DNA of 64,000 nt from Synechococcus sp. WH 8109 (GTDB lineage Bacteria; Cyanobacteriota; Cyanobacteriia; PCC-6307; Cyanobiaceae), in contig NZ_CP006882.1 in NCBI RefSeq assembly GCF_000161795.2, positions 1,302,001 to 1,366,000 of the forward strand, written 5' to 3'. This document shows positions 31,564-41,523 of this stretch, piece by piece. The translations under genes were made by a program, and so were the position numbers. Each line of letters begins with the position of its first letter. Within the stretch, counting starts at the first letter, position 1. The notes under the pieces were generated by a model, which was not told where the DNA came from, did not search any database, and saw only the letters and a program-made list of their open reading frames with translations.

Positions 31564-34042
31564 GGATGAGCATCCAATCGGTCTCCGTGGCCCAGAACCC
31601 CCAGATGGCCATGGCCCTGAGGTAATGGCAGGCCCGGAAGGTGTTCACCGCGGTGATCGCCTCAGGGGTGCGGAACTGCAGACCACCGGAATACACCTGC
31701 TCAACAACAGCTGAGCAGATCGCTTGCGCCGTCTGCTTGTCCCCCATCAGGCGGTAGTAGCTGGCTATCCCGAAGTTGATCCCCGTCCACACCTCGAGCG
31801 GGTGGGTGCCATTGGGATCCAAGGGAGTGCCATCACGGCGCAAGCCGTTGGCCACTCCGAGGGATCCGCCATCGAAAGCCTCGAAGCAGGCCTCCTTCAC
31901 CACCTTCAAGGTGCTGCGGCTGTTGCTGTCACTCACCACCGGCGGCAGGCCCAAGAGCCGTGCGTAGAAATCACCGCAGAGCTGATCAGCCATCACCACA
32001 GGCGTGCCGCTCTCGGCATCAATGTCGTAGTACTCGCCGTTCCAGAGCAGCTTGTCGAAATTGCCCCGGGATTGTTCCAGCCAACCGCTGAATTCCCTTT
32101 GCTCAGCAGAGGTGTCCAGCCCGGTGCTGAGCTGAAGCGTCTGGGCAATGGCCAGGGCTGCCTCGAGAGCAGCAATCCAGAGGGCACCGCAGTAGGCACT
32201 CACTCCTTTGAGGGGCCAGTCGTCGAAGGTCTGATCCGGAGCACCGCCGTTGTCGGGCAGGCCATCGTTGTTCACATCGAACGTCTTGAGGAAGCGCAGC
32301 GCCTCCACGGCCGCCGGCCAGCAATCAGCGAGGAAGCGAATGTCTTCACCACTGGGGGCGAGCTTGAAGCTACGCCACACCTGCAGCACAAAATCACTGC
32401 CGAGGTCCTTCCACAGGTTGCAGTCCTGATAGGCGGTGTAGTTGGTCGCATCCCAGGGGATCTCGTTGGGAGCCCCCAGGTCATGGGGGGTGGCTCCTTT
32501 CACCTTGCGATCAGCCTCCACCCGGCCCTTGCCCTGGGTGAAATACCAGCCGATCGGGCGCTGGGTGGCATCCGCCGCCGGAATCGCCCGGGCAAAGCTG
32601 CGCAGCACAGCCTTGTCGAGTTCCGGCCAAAGCTGCAGCAGGGCCAGGGATCCATAGAGACGAACGTCGAGGCTTTCGTACCAGGCGTAGTCGAGGCACT
32701 CGAGAACGCCGAAGCGGCCGTAGGGATCCTCAGGTGATGCCGCACTCCAGAGACTGCCGCCACTGCAGAGGTCGTAAAGCTCATTGAACAGAGCCATCCG
32801 CAGCGGTTCCGGCAGGTCCTGGCGTTGCAGCACCGGCTCCTGCCAGGCATCGATCTTCTGGCGCCAACTGCGCCAGTCACGCAGCGATTCAGCGGCAATG
32901 GCAACCGCCTGGTTGGCATCCGCAGCGAAGAAGTCGGTGTAGCGACGCAGCGCCTGGCTGCCGGTGGCAAAGCCCGTCACAGGCAGGTCCCAGCTGATCA
33001 CCAGCGGGATCTCAATGCTCTGCCCAGGGGCCAGCTGACACTGCACCGCAAGGGCAGCACTGAGGGGATCGTCGGAGCCACTGCGTCGGTCATTGTTGCT
33101 TTCAGGGATGGAGCCATCAGCACTGAAGCTGTCCCACAGCTCACGCCCATCACCGCTGGGATTCCAGCGGCTGCAGCGCTGGATCGTCACACCGGGCTGC
33201 TCAGCTGCGGCAATGCACCACTGGCCCTCACCTTCGGCAACGGGATTGGAGGCGTTGCCCTCCAGCACCACTCCCTTGAGGGAGCCATAGTCAATGCAAC
33301 GGTTGCGCTGGCCGGCGGTGCTGCCGATGGCCGGGGCGTAGTTGTGCTCGGGGCTGCCGTCATCGCGGAAGTGAACCTCCGCCGAGGCATCGGTGTTGGT
33401 GAACCAGCCGGTGGTGTTGCGCCAGCACAACAGCAACGACAAATCAAGAGGCTGATCCGTGGGATTGCGCAGCGTCCAGATGAACACCGCCACCGGGTAG
33501 CTGGTGCGCTGGTAATCACCCGGCAGGATCGGGCTGAAGGCCTCACAACGCACCTCAGCGTCATACACGCCCTCGTAGCTGGTCCAACTGAAGGGGTAGC
33601 GGGCGGCATAGGTGCCGGTGCTGCGGTCCGGCGTGCTGGCCGGATACCACTCCCAGGCCTTCAGCGGCTGGCCAGCCTCCTGCCGCGAGGCATCCTTATC
33701 CGGCTGAACCGCAAGGGCGTGGGCGCGCTTGCCGCGGCCATTCCCTTCAAACAGAGCGAACTGGCAATCGGGAAGCACCCCAAACCAGTGCTCGCCGCCA
33801 TCGAGGTGCCAGAGGTTGATGTTGCCGTCGGGCGCCCGCCCGAAGCAGCCAGCTCCGAAGCCCCCCAGCGGCATGCCGTGGTTGGGGCCGTCGTCGAGGT
33901 TGCTGGCATAGCGAACCGTGTAGGGCTTGTCCCAGCCCAGGCCGAAGGGTCGGCTCCAGGAGGCCTCCGGTGGCTGCCAGCGCTTGGCTTGCTTGCAGCG
34001 ACCCAGCAGAGAGTTCAGAGCGGACCAACCGAACGAAGCCAT
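31544..34042 (-). CDS. GH116 family glycosidase (non-lysosomal glucosylceramidase-like)
   Basis: An 832-residue protein of the GBA2/GH116 type, beta-glucosidases acting on glucosides such as glucosylceramide. Typical features: N-terminal beta domain with GMPLGGFGAGCFGRAPDGNI (about 55-75), an alpha/alpha barrel with LECLDYAWYESLDVRLYGS holding the nucleophile Glu, and DQTFDDWPLKGVSAYCGALW with the acid/base Asp. The end (HYLRAMAIWGFWATETDWML) fits too. No signal peptide, so probably cytosolic. It is flanked by an AraC remnant and a sulfotransferase remnant. Natural substrate unknown. Confidence 0.88.
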   Translation of the reverse strand: MASFGWSALNSLLGRCKQAKRWQPPEASWSRPFGLGWDKPYTVRYASNLDDGPNHGMPLGGFGAGCFGRAPDGNINLWHLDGGEHWFGVLPDCQFALFEGNGRGKRAHALAVQPDKDASRQEAGQPLKAWEWYPASTPDRSTGTYAARYPFSWTSYEGVYDAEVRCEAFSPILPGDYQRTSYPVAVFIWTLRNPTDQPLDLSLLLCWRNTTGWFTNTDASAEVHFRDDGSPEHNYAPAIGSTAGQRNRCIDYGSLKGVVLEGNASNPVAEGEGQWCIAAAEQPGVTIQRCSRWNPSGDGRELWDSFSADGSIPESNNDRRSGSDDPLSAALAVQCQLAPGQSIEIPLVISWDLPVTGFATGSQALRRYTDFFAADANQAVAIAAESLRDWRSWRQKIDAWQEPVLQRQDLPEPLRMALFNELYDLCSGGSLWSAASPEDPYGRFGVLECLDYAWYESLDVRLYGSLALLQLWPELDKAVLRSFARAIPAADATQRPIGWYFTQGKGRVEADRKVKGATPHDLGAPNEIPWDATNYTAYQDCNLWKDLGSDFVLQVWRSFKLAPSGEDIRFLADCWPAAVEALRFLKTFDVNNDGLPDNGGAPDQTFDDWPLKGVSAYCGALWIAALEAALAIAQTLQLSTGLDTSAEQREFSGWLEQSRGNFDKLLWNGEYYDIDAESGTPVVMADQLCGDFYARLLGLPPVVSDSNSRSTLKVVKEACFEAFDGGSLGVANGLRRDGTPLDPNGTHPLEVWTGINFGIASYYRLMGDKQTAQAICSAVVEQVYSGGLQFRTPEAITAVNTFRACHYLRAMAIWGFWATETDWMLIPGADAR

Positions 34043-34115
34043 GCAGGGGCCGAGAGTCGCCTCAGATTGCCAGGTTTGAAGCGATCAGCCAGCCGTTGCG
34101 ATCAGCCTGCAGTCA

Positions 34116-34358
34116 TCAGCCTGCAGACAGGGGTGAGGGATTGTCTTCGGCATCCAGCAGGGCATCCAAGGTGACCGCCGTGCGGACCAGGGCTTGATAG
34201 CGATGCAGGCTGCGGCGGTTCTGATCCAGCCAACGGCCGGGGGCTGTCCCCTCCAGGTCAGGCTGATCGGGATCGAGCAGGGGCAGATCGTCCTGCTGGG
34301 CAATCAAGGCAATCAGAAGCTCGTGTAAGCGTTGGCGACGATCGTGGGCTGGGGTCAT
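34116..34358 (-). CDS. Hypothetical protein, 80 aa
   Basis: Helical, charged product (MTPAHDRRQRLHELLIALIA, then RSLHRYQALVRTAVTLDALL). Its start overlaps the stop of the sulfotransferase remnant by four bases (ATGA at 34355-34358). No family recognised. Confidence 0.6.
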   Translation of the reverse strand: MTPAHDRRQRLHELLIALIAQQDDLPLLDPDQPDLEGTAPGRWLDQNRRSLHRYQALVRTAVTLDALLDAEDNPSPLSAG

Positions 34359-34681
34359 GCCTCCTCCATCAGGTCGTTCAGGCGCTGTTCCGCCGCCAAG
34401 GGCAGCGTCACCGGATCAGCGGTGTAGCTGCAAGCCTGGGCAATCCGAGCCTGCAGCGGGGCCTGCGCCAGCGGCCAGCTGCTGAGCCCGAGTTCGTCAT
34501 AGATCCGTTTCACCGCAGCGAGGGGTTGGCGGATCAATGCCTCATAGGACACCTCAACCAACTGCCCCGCAGGAATGCGATAACGAGACGTCTCAAAGGC
34601 CTCAAGCAGCTGGCGATGGGCCGAGCGACGGAGCTGCAAGCCTCGAAGCAGCACCGCAGGGCGCAGGAAGCCCCCTGCCAT
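34355..34681 (-). pseudogene. C-terminal fragment of a sulfotransferase-family protein
   Basis: The product from the Met at 34679-34681 is about 108 residues. HRQLLEAFETSRYRIPAGQL, VEVSYEALIRQPLAAVKRIY and DELGLSSWPLAQ match the end of the Sulfotransfer_3 type, where YEDL..DP....RIY..LG is the rule. The PAPS-binding loop of the N-terminus is absent; the region before it is the divergent start of cobL. It may be a truncated gene or a degraded copy. A longer frame to 34807 overlaps cobL and is not credible. Confidence 0.6.
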
Positions 34682-34713
34682 GGCCTCACAAACCCTGACA
34701 CCAGAATGACGGG

Positions 34714-35973
34714 ATGATCGATGTGATCGGCACCGACGCCGGGGCGCCAGCCTCGTTGCCTGCTCCACAGCAGACGTTGCTGCGGGCAGCCGCCGTGATT
34801 GCAGCACCGCAGCGGTTGCAAGCTGCTCTGCAGGACTGGCTGGGGGACACCCTGCCGAAGCTGATCAGCAGCGATGACCCGCGGGCTCTGATGGACAGTC
34901 TGCAATCCCGGCATACGGAAGAGCCTGTGGTGGTGCTGGCCAGCGGCGATCCGCTCTGGTTCGGCCTGGGGCGCATCCTTTGCGACCGCATCGGGGCAGA
35001 GCGGCTGCGGTTTCATCCGGCCCCCACATCGCTGCAGCTGGCCTTCGCCCGCATCGGCCGACACTGGCAGGACGCCGACTGGGTGAGCCTGCACGGACGG
35101 GACCCCGAAATCCTGGCCAGCACTTTGCAGAAGCGACCCGCAGCCTTGGCGGTGCTCACTGACCCGAACCAGGGGGGTGCCGGCACCGTGCAGCAGATGT
35201 TGCGCAGCAGCGGCCTGGAGGCCAGCACGGACCTGTGGCTCTGCGAAAACCTCGGGCACCCCGATGAACGGGTGCAGCGGATCACACCCGGCACCGCGTT
35301 ACCAACAGATCTACATCCGCTGCTGATTGCACTGCTGATCGCCCGCGAACCTGCCGCACCAGATCCGCATCAACTGCCCTTGTTCGGGCTCGATGACGGG
35401 CTCTACCTGCAGCACTGCGATCATCCCGGACTGATGACCAAGCGGGAGGTGCGCATCCAACTTCTGGCCGAACTCGCCCTGCCGGAGCAAGGCGTGCTCT
35501 GGGATCTGGGGGCCGGCACCGGCAGCGTCGGTCTGGAAGCGCTGCGTCTGCGGCCTGGGCTGCAACTGCTGGCGGTGGAACGCCGCGCCGGTGGCGCACA
35601 ATTGATCCAACGCAATGCACAACGGCTCGGCGTCAGCCCTGCGGCGGTGCTGGAGGCCGACGCCACCACGGTGCTGCACGGCGGGCTCCCGAGCCAGCTC
35701 AGTCAGCCCGACCGGGTTCTGCTCGGGGGCGGTGGCGCCCAACGGGAACGCTTGCTGCAGGAGGTGCTGACGCGACTGCGGTCTGGAGGTGTTGTGGTGA
35801 TCCCCCTGGCGAGCATGGAGGCGTTGGCCAGCGTTCGGCCGCTGCTCGAGAACGCTGGATTGGCCGTGCGCGTTCAGCAACTGCAGGCCTGGCGGGGACA
35901 ACCGCTGGGGGATGGCACCCGCCTGGCTCCGATGAACCCCACCTTGATCGTGACAGGAACGAAGCCGGCTTAA
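34714..35973 (+). CDS. cobL: Precorrin C5,15-methyltransferase (CbiE/CbiT fusion)
   Basis: Adds methyl groups at C5 and C15 and removes a carboxyl group in cobalamin ring synthesis. The N-terminal half (about 1-200) is a CbiE-type tetrapyrrole methylase (MIDVIGTDAGAPASLPAPQQ, VVLASGDPLWFGLGRIL). The C-terminal half (about 230-400) is a CbiT-type SAM methyltransferase with VLWDLGAGTGSVGLEAL. 419 residues, right for the fused enzyme. It diverges from the sulfotransferase remnant. Confidence 0.93.
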   Translation: MIDVIGTDAGAPASLPAPQQTLLRAAAVIAAPQRLQAALQDWLGDTLPKLISSDDPRALMDSLQSRHTEEPVVVLASGDPLWFGLGRILCDRIGAERLRFHPAPTSLQLAFARIGRHWQDADWVSLHGRDPEILASTLQKRPAALAVLTDPNQGGAGTVQQMLRSSGLEASTDLWLCENLGHPDERVQRITPGTALPTDLHPLLIALLIAREPAAPDPHQLPLFGLDDGLYLQHCDHPGLMTKREVRIQLLAELALPEQGVLWDLGAGTGSVGLEALRLRPGLQLLAVERRAGGAQLIQRNAQRLGVSPAAVLEADATTVLHGGLPSQLSQPDRVLLGGGGAQRERLLQEVLTRLRSGGVVVIPLASMEALASVRPLLENAGLAVRVQQLQAWRGQPLGDGTRLAPMNPTLIVTGTKPA

Positions 35974-35980
35974 GCCGACT

Positions 35981-36424
35981 TCACGGCGAAAGCTGAAACG
36001 GGGCAATCCGAACCGGATCGCCGATGCCAATACCAAGCCGCTGCGCCTCACCGGCACCGATCTCAATCACCGCATCAACGAAATCAGCCCGCCCATTGCC
36101 ATCCGCATCGGCGGCGTAGGAGCGGCAGGGCAGGGCAGCGCAGGTGGGAACGGCAGGCACCAGATCGAGCACCCGCCCATCGCGCACAAAGATCATGTCC
36201 AGAGGCGCAAGGGTGTTGAACATCCAGAAGCGCTGCGGCTGGGGGGTGGCAAAGGGAAACCACATCCCGCGCAAGGGCGGCAGGGGCGGCCGCTGCATCA
36301 ACCCCAAACGCTGCTGCTCCTTACTGCGGGCTACCTCGAGATCAATGCAACGCAGCTTGCCCACGCACCAGCGGGCCCCAATCGGCAGCCACTGCGGGGG
36401 CGGCTCAGGGGGCAGAGCATCCAT
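35981..36424 (-). CDS. DUF192 family protein
   Basis: The core FWMFNTLAPLDMIFVRDGRV and AVIEIGAGEAQRLGIGIGD is the DUF192 signature; the start has the QQRLGLMQRPPLPP loop. The family is often secreted in other bacteria; here there is no clear signal peptide. It lies 6 bases downstream of the response regulator gene and probably shares its mRNA. Function unknown. Confidence 0.85.
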   Translation of the reverse strand: MDALPPEPPPQWLPIGARWCVGKLRCIDLEVARSKEQQRLGLMQRPPLPPLRGMWFPFATPQPQRFWMFNTLAPLDMIFVRDGRVLDLVPAVPTCAALPCRSYAADADGNGRADFVDAVIEIGAGEAQRLGIGIGDPVRIAPFQLSP

Positions 36425-36430
36425 GGCCGC

Positions 36431-37108
36431 TCAAGCCTCCGGCAACACCTGCCCGAGGCAATACCCCCGGCCGCGCACGGTCTGCAGCAAACGACGCTCA
36501 CCACCGGCCTCCAGCTTTTGACGCAAGTAGCGCACGTACACCTCAACAACATTGCTGCTGGAACGCTCCCCCTGCCACACCTCCTGAAGCAGCAGCTCGC
36601 GGCTCAACACCTGGCCGCGCCGCCGCAACAGCACCTGCAACAGCATGAATTCCCGAGCCGTCAACGCCACCACACGTTCTCCCCGCCGCACCGTCCGGTT
36701 GGTTGGATCAACGCTGAGATCGTCCAGGTGAAGCAGCGCCGGTCGCTGACCCGAGCGCTGTTGAATCGTGCGGTGCAGGCGCAGACGCAGCAACAGATCG
36801 CTGGGCCCGATCTCCGAGAGCCAGAAATCATCGGCGCCGCTTCCCAGGCAGGCGGCGCGGGCCTCGACGCTGTCGCGTTCCAGATCCAACAAGATCGGCA
36901 TGACCCCGAAACGACTGCGCAGGTCTTGAATCAATGCGGCCTGATCGGCCGCCAGTACAGCCGCCACAGGAGATTCACCCGGTTCAGCGGCATGGGCCGA
37001 TGGCCCGGCACTGAGCCAGTCGAGGGTGGCGTAGCCCGATGCGGCCAGACGGGGCGCCAGGGACACGGCCGAAGCACCTGCCAGCAGCAAGAGTGGATCA
37101 GCATTCAT
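36431..37108 (-). CDS. OmpR-family response regulator with degenerate receiver domain
   Basis: The C-terminal winged-helix DNA-binding domain ([54 protein letters not shown]) is intact. The N-terminal receiver (about 1-115) has lost the phosphorylation residues: the acidic pair is replaced ([10 protein letters not shown]), the acceptor Asp position reads AAVLAADQ, and the conserved Lys is missing near [18 protein letters not shown]. It therefore probably works without phosphorylation. It overlaps the end of nadK by four bases (ATGA), so the two are co-expressed. Confidence 0.85.
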   Translation of the reverse strand: MNADPLLLLAGASAVSLAPRLAASGYATLDWLSAGPSAHAAEPGESPVAAVLAADQAALIQDLRSRFGVMPILLDLERDSVEARAACLGSGADDFWLSEIGPSDLLLRLRLHRTIQQRSGQRPALLHLDDLSVDPTNRTVRRGERVVALTAREFMLLQVLLRRRGQVLSRELLLQEVWQGERSSSNVVEVYVRYLRQKLEAGGERRLLQTVRGRGYCLGQVLPEA

Positions 37109-38013
37109 TCCCGCTCAGGCTTGGCGATGTGGGGCAGGCCCCAACCCAGTTTGTTGCGCAGCACCTGGAAGAACTCATGGTCGGCGAGGCGCACAAAACG
37201 CACGGGGTGATCGCTGCGACGGATCAACACCCGATCTTCCGGCCAGACATAGCAACCGGCACTGCCGTCCACCACCATCATCAGCCGCTCCGGCGTGGCT
37301 GGAAAAATCGTGACGGGTTCACGGTCGCTGAACACCAGGGCGCGGGAGGCCAGGGAATGGGGCGCGATCGGGGTAAGTTGCAGTACCGGACAATCCGGCG
37401 TGATCACCGGCCCGCCGGAGCTGAGGGCGTAGGCCGTCGAGCCCGTCGGCGTGGAGAGGATCACACCATCGGCGGCGATGTCCACGGGGGCGTGGCGGCC
37501 AATGGCGATCTCGAAATGACACATGCTCGTGAGCGGCTCACGGTGCAGTGCCATTTCGTTGAGAGACAGCGCCTCCCAGCGGCGCTGATCGCCCCGCATC
37601 ACACTCACTACGAGGTTGCTGCGTTCCTCGATCGTCCATTGTTGGGTGAGCACCACATCGAGGGCCCGGTCCAGATCATCGAGATAGGCCTCGGCCAGGA
37701 ATCCCAGGTGGCCGGTGTTGATCGTGAGGATCGGAATCCCCACAGGGGCGGTCTGCCGCGCGGCGGAGAGCACCGTGCCGTCACCCCCCAGCACGATGGC
37801 CAACACCATCGATTGATCGAAGCCCTTGGGTACACAGGCGCTGTAGCCGCGCAGCCGCAGGTGCTGATCAGGGTTGGCAAAGCCCACCATGCCCCCAGAA
37901 CTGCTGGCCCGCTCCACGGCATGGCCGGCTGCCTCCAGACGCTGCTGAATCGTGTCCGCCGTCTGCACTGCCAGCGGCTTGCCGTCATTGACGATCAGTC
38001 CGATCCGGGGCAC
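37105..38013 (-). CDS. nadK: NAD kinase
   Basis: Phosphorylates NAD to NADP. The ATP/NAD-binding motifs [12 protein letters not shown] (about residue 75) and [14 protein letters not shown] (about 185) are present, with [13 protein letters not shown] between. 302 residues, normal. Cyanobacteria usually carry two NadK proteins. Located upstream of an atypical response regulator in one operon. Confidence 0.95.
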   Translation of the reverse strand: MPRIGLIVNDGKPLAVQTADTIQQRLEAAGHAVERASSSGGMVGFANPDQHLRLRGYSACVPKGFDQSMVLAIVLGGDGTVLSAARQTAPVGIPILTINTGHLGFLAEAYLDDLDRALDVVLTQQWTIEERSNLVVSVMRGDQRRWEALSLNEMALHREPLTSMCHFEIAIGRHAPVDIAADGVILSTPTGSTAYALSSGGPVITPDCPVLQLTPIAPHSLASRALVFSDREPVTIFPATPERLMMVVDGSAGCYVWPEDRVLIRRSDHPVRFVRLADHEFFQVLRNKLGWGLPHIAKPERE

Positions 38014-38093
38014 TGATCCACTACGGGTAGAGGTCAGCCACAGCCTATGGGACGCGCGAGAACTGAACGCCGCTCAGTAACGAAGGTTCCCGA

Positions 38094-39101
38094 TCAGAAC
38101 TGCTCGAGGAAGCGCAGATCGCTGGTGTACAGCCGGCGGATGTCGTCAATGCCATGGCGCACCATGCAGAAGCGCTCCACCCCCAGGCCCGCGGCGAAAC
38201 CGCTGTAGCGCTCCGGATCGAGGCCCAGCCCTTCCAGCACGGCGGGATCCACCATGCCGCAACCCATCACCTCAAGCCAGCGGCCGCGCCACTGCACATC
38301 CACCTCGGCTGAAGGCTCGGTGAAGGGGAAATAACTGGCCCGGAAACGCACCGGCAGGTCGCCGAAGAAGGCCTTGAGGAAAGCCATCACCGTGCCGCGC
38401 AGGTGGCTGAAATCGAGCCCCTCATCAATGGCCAGCACCTCCACCTGGTGGAACACAGGCGAGTGGGTGGCATCAACGGCATCGCGGCGATAGACCCGAC
38501 CGGGAGCCACGATCCGCACCGGCGGCGGGTTCTCTTCGAGGTGACGGATCTGCACCGGGGAGGTGTGGGTCCGCATCAGCAGGTCACCACCGAGATAAAA
38601 GGTGTCCTGCATGTCCCGGGCCGGATGGTCCTCGGGGATGTTCAGCGCAGAGAAGTTGTAGTGGTCCCGTTCCACCTCAGGTCCCTCAGCCACGCTGTAG
38701 CCGAGGCCCAGGAACAGATCGACGATCTCTTCTGTGGTGGTAATCAGGGGATGGCGATGGCCCATCGGCACCCCGGAAGCCGGAGCGGTGACATCGAGGC
38801 TTTCCCTGGCGATGCGCTCCGCCATGGCCGCCTGCTTCACGGCCTGCAGCCGCTCTCCCAAGAGCGACTGCACCTGCGTTTTCAGCACGTTGGCGCGCTG
38901 ACCCACCAGGGGACGCTCCTCACCGGGCAACTTGCCCATTGCCCCGAGCACACCGGAGATGCGGCCCTTCTTGCCCAGCAGCCCGACCCGCAGTTGCTCC
39001 AGCGCAGCGGCATCAGCCGCCTCGGCGATCTCCGCCGCGGCCTGCTGCTCGAGGGCATCAAGTTGATCGGTGAGCTGCTGCAGGGTGACCGGTGCGCTCA
39101 C
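38094..39101 (-). CDS. pheS: Phenylalanine-tRNA ligase alpha subunit
   Basis: Class II synthetase subunit of the alpha2-beta2 enzyme; charges tRNA-Phe. 335 residues: N-terminal coiled coil (about 1-85), motif 2 region [20 protein letters not shown], motif 3 [18 protein letters not shown], and PAEVDVQW-type [20 protein letters not shown]. Expected length and order. The pheT partner is not in the window. Confidence 0.97.
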   Translation of the reverse strand: MSAPVTLQQLTDQLDALEQQAAAEIAEAADAAALEQLRVGLLGKKGRISGVLGAMGKLPGEERPLVGQRANVLKTQVQSLLGERLQAVKQAAMAERIARESLDVTAPASGVPMGHRHPLITTTEEIVDLFLGLGYSVAEGPEVERDHYNFSALNIPEDHPARDMQDTFYLGGDLLMRTHTSPVQIRHLEENPPPVRIVAPGRVYRRDAVDATHSPVFHQVEVLAIDEGLDFSHLRGTVMAFLKAFFGDLPVRFRASYFPFTEPSAEVDVQWRGRWLEVMGCGMVDPAVLEGLGLDPERYSGFAAGLGVERFCMVRHGIDDIRRLYTSDLRFLEQF

Positions 39102-39172
39102 AAGGATGGAACAGACAGCTGCCGACTGTAAGCAGCCATGCCGCTTAGGTTCACCTCAGTGCGAATGACCCC

Positions 39173-39982
39173 ATGGCCCCGCTGCGGATCCTGATCAGTA
39201 ATGACGATGGGGTCTTCGCCGACGGCATCCGAACCCTGGCCGCCGCAGCGGCAGCCCGCGGCCATCAGGTGACGGTGGTCTGCCCGGATCAGGAACGGTC
39301 TGCCACTGGCCATGGCCTCACCCTGCAGACCCCCATCCGCGCCGAGCGGGCCGATGAACTGTTCGCCCCAGGGGTCACCGCCTGGGCCTGCAGTGGCACC
39401 CCCGCCGACTGCATGAAGCTGGCCCTTTTCGAACTAGTGAAGGAGAAGCCAGACCTGGTGCTCTCCGGCATCAATCACGGACCCAACCTGGGAACAGATG
39501 TGTTCTGTTCCGGCACCGTTGCCGCAGCGATGGAAGGCACCCTTGAGGGCATTCGTTCCCTGGCGGTGAGCAGCGCCTGCTTCCAGTGGCGTCAGTTTCA
39601 GGCGGCCGCCGATCTTGCCCTGGAGGTGAGTGAACAGGCCATCGCCGACAAGTGGCCCGACAACCTGCTGCTCAACCTCAACATCCCCCCCTGTGCGCTG
39701 GAGGAGATGGGAGCACTGCGCTGGACCCGTCTCTCGGTCCGGCGATACGACGAGCAATTCAGCCGTCGGGAAGACCCCCGTGGCCGCGCCTACTACTGGC
39801 TTGCGGGAGAAGCCGTGCAGGATCTGGAATCAGCCGGAGAAGGCCCCCGGGATTGGCCCAGTGATGTGGCCCAGATCCATGCCAATTCCCCCTCACTGAC
39901 ACCGATCCAGCCCGACCTGTTCTGGCGAGGCCCCCTCAGCGGACTGCCGCAACTCAAGCTCAAGGATCAACTGGTGCGGTAA
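39173..39982 (+). CDS. surE: 5'/3'-nucleotidase SurE
   Basis: Metal-dependent nucleotidase that dephosphorylates nucleoside monophosphates, linked to stress survival. The N-terminal [18 protein letters not shown] holds the metal-binding DD pair; [20 protein letters not shown] holds the second active-site loop. 269 residues. Its 3' end overlaps the convergent DUF3611 gene by 16 bases. Confidence 0.95.
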   Translation: MAPLRILISNDDGVFADGIRTLAAAAAARGHQVTVVCPDQERSATGHGLTLQTPIRAERADELFAPGVTAWACSGTPADCMKLALFELVKEKPDLVLSGINHGPNLGTDVFCSGTVAAAMEGTLEGIRSLAVSSACFQWRQFQAAADLALEVSEQAIADKWPDNLLLNLNIPPCALEEMGALRWTRLSVRRYDEQFSRREDPRGRAYYWLAGEAVQDLESAGEGPRDWPSDVAQIHANSPSLTPIQPDLFWRGPLSGLPQLKLKDQLVR

Positions 39983-40527
39983 ACCCGCTGCAGCAACCAG
40001 AGGGAGAACAACACCCCGATCAGGTGGGCGAACAGCACCTGGGTGTTGCTGAGCACAGACAGCATTTCCAGGGAGGTGATGGCCAGGTTGTCGGCCATGC
40101 CGCGACCGCCGATGGCAATGCCGGGAGTCTGCATCGAGGCCTGCACGAACAAGCTGCCGGCGAGGGCCTGATAGCCGATGGTGGCGAAGGTGAGGCCCAG
40201 GAGATCCGCCAACAGGCCCCGTTTGATCAGCCGCGCCACCTCGCCCCGACTGGGACGGGCCGCGCTGTCGATGGCCCGACCGGTACGAACGATCAGCCAG
40301 CCCTGCCAGAGGCTGAACAGCAGCACGAGGAAGGCCAGGGACGTGAGCGAAAGGCCAGGCCCCAGGCCCACAGCACGTTCGGAATTGCGGGCCAGGCTGC
40401 CGCCGATGTTGTTGAACAGCAGAACGCCCACCACAACGATGCCGAGAACCACCTGGATCCAGAAGCGGATCCATCCCATCCGACGCACGCCGAACGACAA
40501 CTTCTGGAAATCGAGGCGGTCTGGCAT
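39967..40527 (-). CDS. DUF3611 family membrane protein
   Basis: 186 residues with four hydrophobic segments (about 22-42, 60-78, 105-127, 160-182). The pattern [20 protein letters not shown] and [20 protein letters not shown] fits DUF3611, found in cyanobacteria and plastids (Tic21-like relatives). Its role in the thylakoid or plasma membrane is not established. Confidence 0.8.
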   Translation of the reverse strand: MPDRLDFQKLSFGVRRMGWIRFWIQVVLGIVVVGVLLFNNIGGSLARNSERAVGLGPGLSLTSLAFLVLLFSLWQGWLIVRTGRAIDSAARPSRGEVARLIKRGLLADLLGLTFATIGYQALAGSLFVQASMQTPGIAIGGRGMADNLAITSLEMLSVLSNTQVLFAHLIGVLFSLWLLQRVYRTS

Positions 40528-40581
40528 GCCCTGGTGCTCGGTCGTTCAAACTTGCCACCAAAGCGCACCTTCTGCACCTCT

Positions 40582-41523
40582 TTGATCCCGCTCTGCTCTC
40601 CAGAGGAAGCCCGTCGGCCTACTGCCCTGGCGCTAGGGAGTTTCGATGGACTGCATGCCGGCCATCGCCGCGTGATCGCCGAGGCCATCCAGGACAGCCC
40701 AGACAATGCCGTTGCCTCGGTGGTGAGCTTCTGGCCGCATCCCCGTGAGGTGCTGTTCGGGGAGGCACGCCTGAGGCTGGATCTACCCAGCGAAAAACTC
40801 GCCCTGCTCGAACCCCTGGGGATACATCAGCTCGTGCTGGTGCCCTTCACCCGCGAGCTCGCTCAGCTGAGTGCGGAGGACTTCGTCACCAGCGTGCTGC
40901 TGAACACACTTCAGGCCAGGCGCATTGCCGTGGGCACCAACTTCCGCTTCGGTCATCAGCGGCGCGGTGACGCCGAGATGCTGGAACGGCTGGCGGCTCG
41001 CAGCGGCGTTGAAGTGAAGGTGGTGCCGATCGTTGAAGACCAAGAGGGCCGGATGAGCAGCAGCCGCATACGCGCGGCCCTCGACCAGGCCGACCTCACC
41101 ACCGCCAAATCCTTGCTGGGCCGGGCCTACCGCTTTCAGGGACGGGTGGTGCGGGGCCGAGGCCTGGGGCGTGAACTGGGCTGGCCCACCGCCAATCTCC
41201 AGGTGGATGGGCGTAAGGCCTTGCCAGGCCTTGGCGTCTACGCCGCCTGGGCCCAACTGGATGGGGATGACAATCGGCTACCGGCCGTGATGAACCTCGG
41301 GCCCCAACCAACGATCGATCCAACGTCCCCTTCAGCTGTGGAGGTGCACCTTCTGGATCAGAGCCTGGAACTGGAAGGCCGGCAACTGGGCGTCGAGCCA
41401 GTGCAGCGCTTGCGCGGCCAGACCAAATTCAGCGGCCTGGAGGAGCTCAGCAGCCAGATCGGCCGCGACGCAGCCCAGGCCCGAGAGATTCTTCAGGCCG
41501 GCTCTCAGGCCACGGTCGGATAG
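40582..41523 (+). CDS. ribF: Bifunctional riboflavin kinase/FAD synthetase
   Basis: Makes FMN and FAD from riboflavin. The N-terminal adenylyltransferase domain has ALGSFDGLHAGHRRVI and RIAVGTNFRFGHQRRGD; the C-terminal kinase domain starts near RGRGLGRELGWPTANL. The start is not certain: TTG 40582 gives a 313-residue enzyme like that of E. coli, GTG 40534 would add 16 residues; the frame stays open much further left only because it runs antisense through the DUF3611 gene. Confidence 0.92.
   Translation: MIPLCSPEEARRPTALALGSFDGLHAGHRRVIAEAIQDSPDNAVASVVSFWPHPREVLFGEARLRLDLPSEKLALLEPLGIHQLVLVPFTRELAQLSAEDFVTSVLLNTLQARRIAVGTNFRFGHQRRGDAEMLERLAARSGVEVKVVPIVEDQEGRMSSSRIRAALDQADLTTAKSLLGRAYRFQGRVVRGRGLGRELGWPTANLQVDGRKALPGLGVYAAWAQLDGDDNRLPAVMNLGPQPTIDPTSPSAVEVHLLDQSLELEGRQLGVEPVQRLRGQTKFSGLEELSSQIGRDAAQAREILQAGSQATVG

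Noticed and set aside
32825-34174. 449-residue plus-strand ORF antisense to the GH116 gene
   Set aside because: It is the open antisense frame of a GC-rich gene; composition is low-complexity and no family pattern is present, while the minus-strand frame has clear GH116 motifs.
40024-40581. N-terminal extension of ribF to 40024
   Set aside because: The extension is antisense to the DUF3611 gene and has unlikely composition (Gln/His/Glu-rich); RibF similarity starts near 40582.
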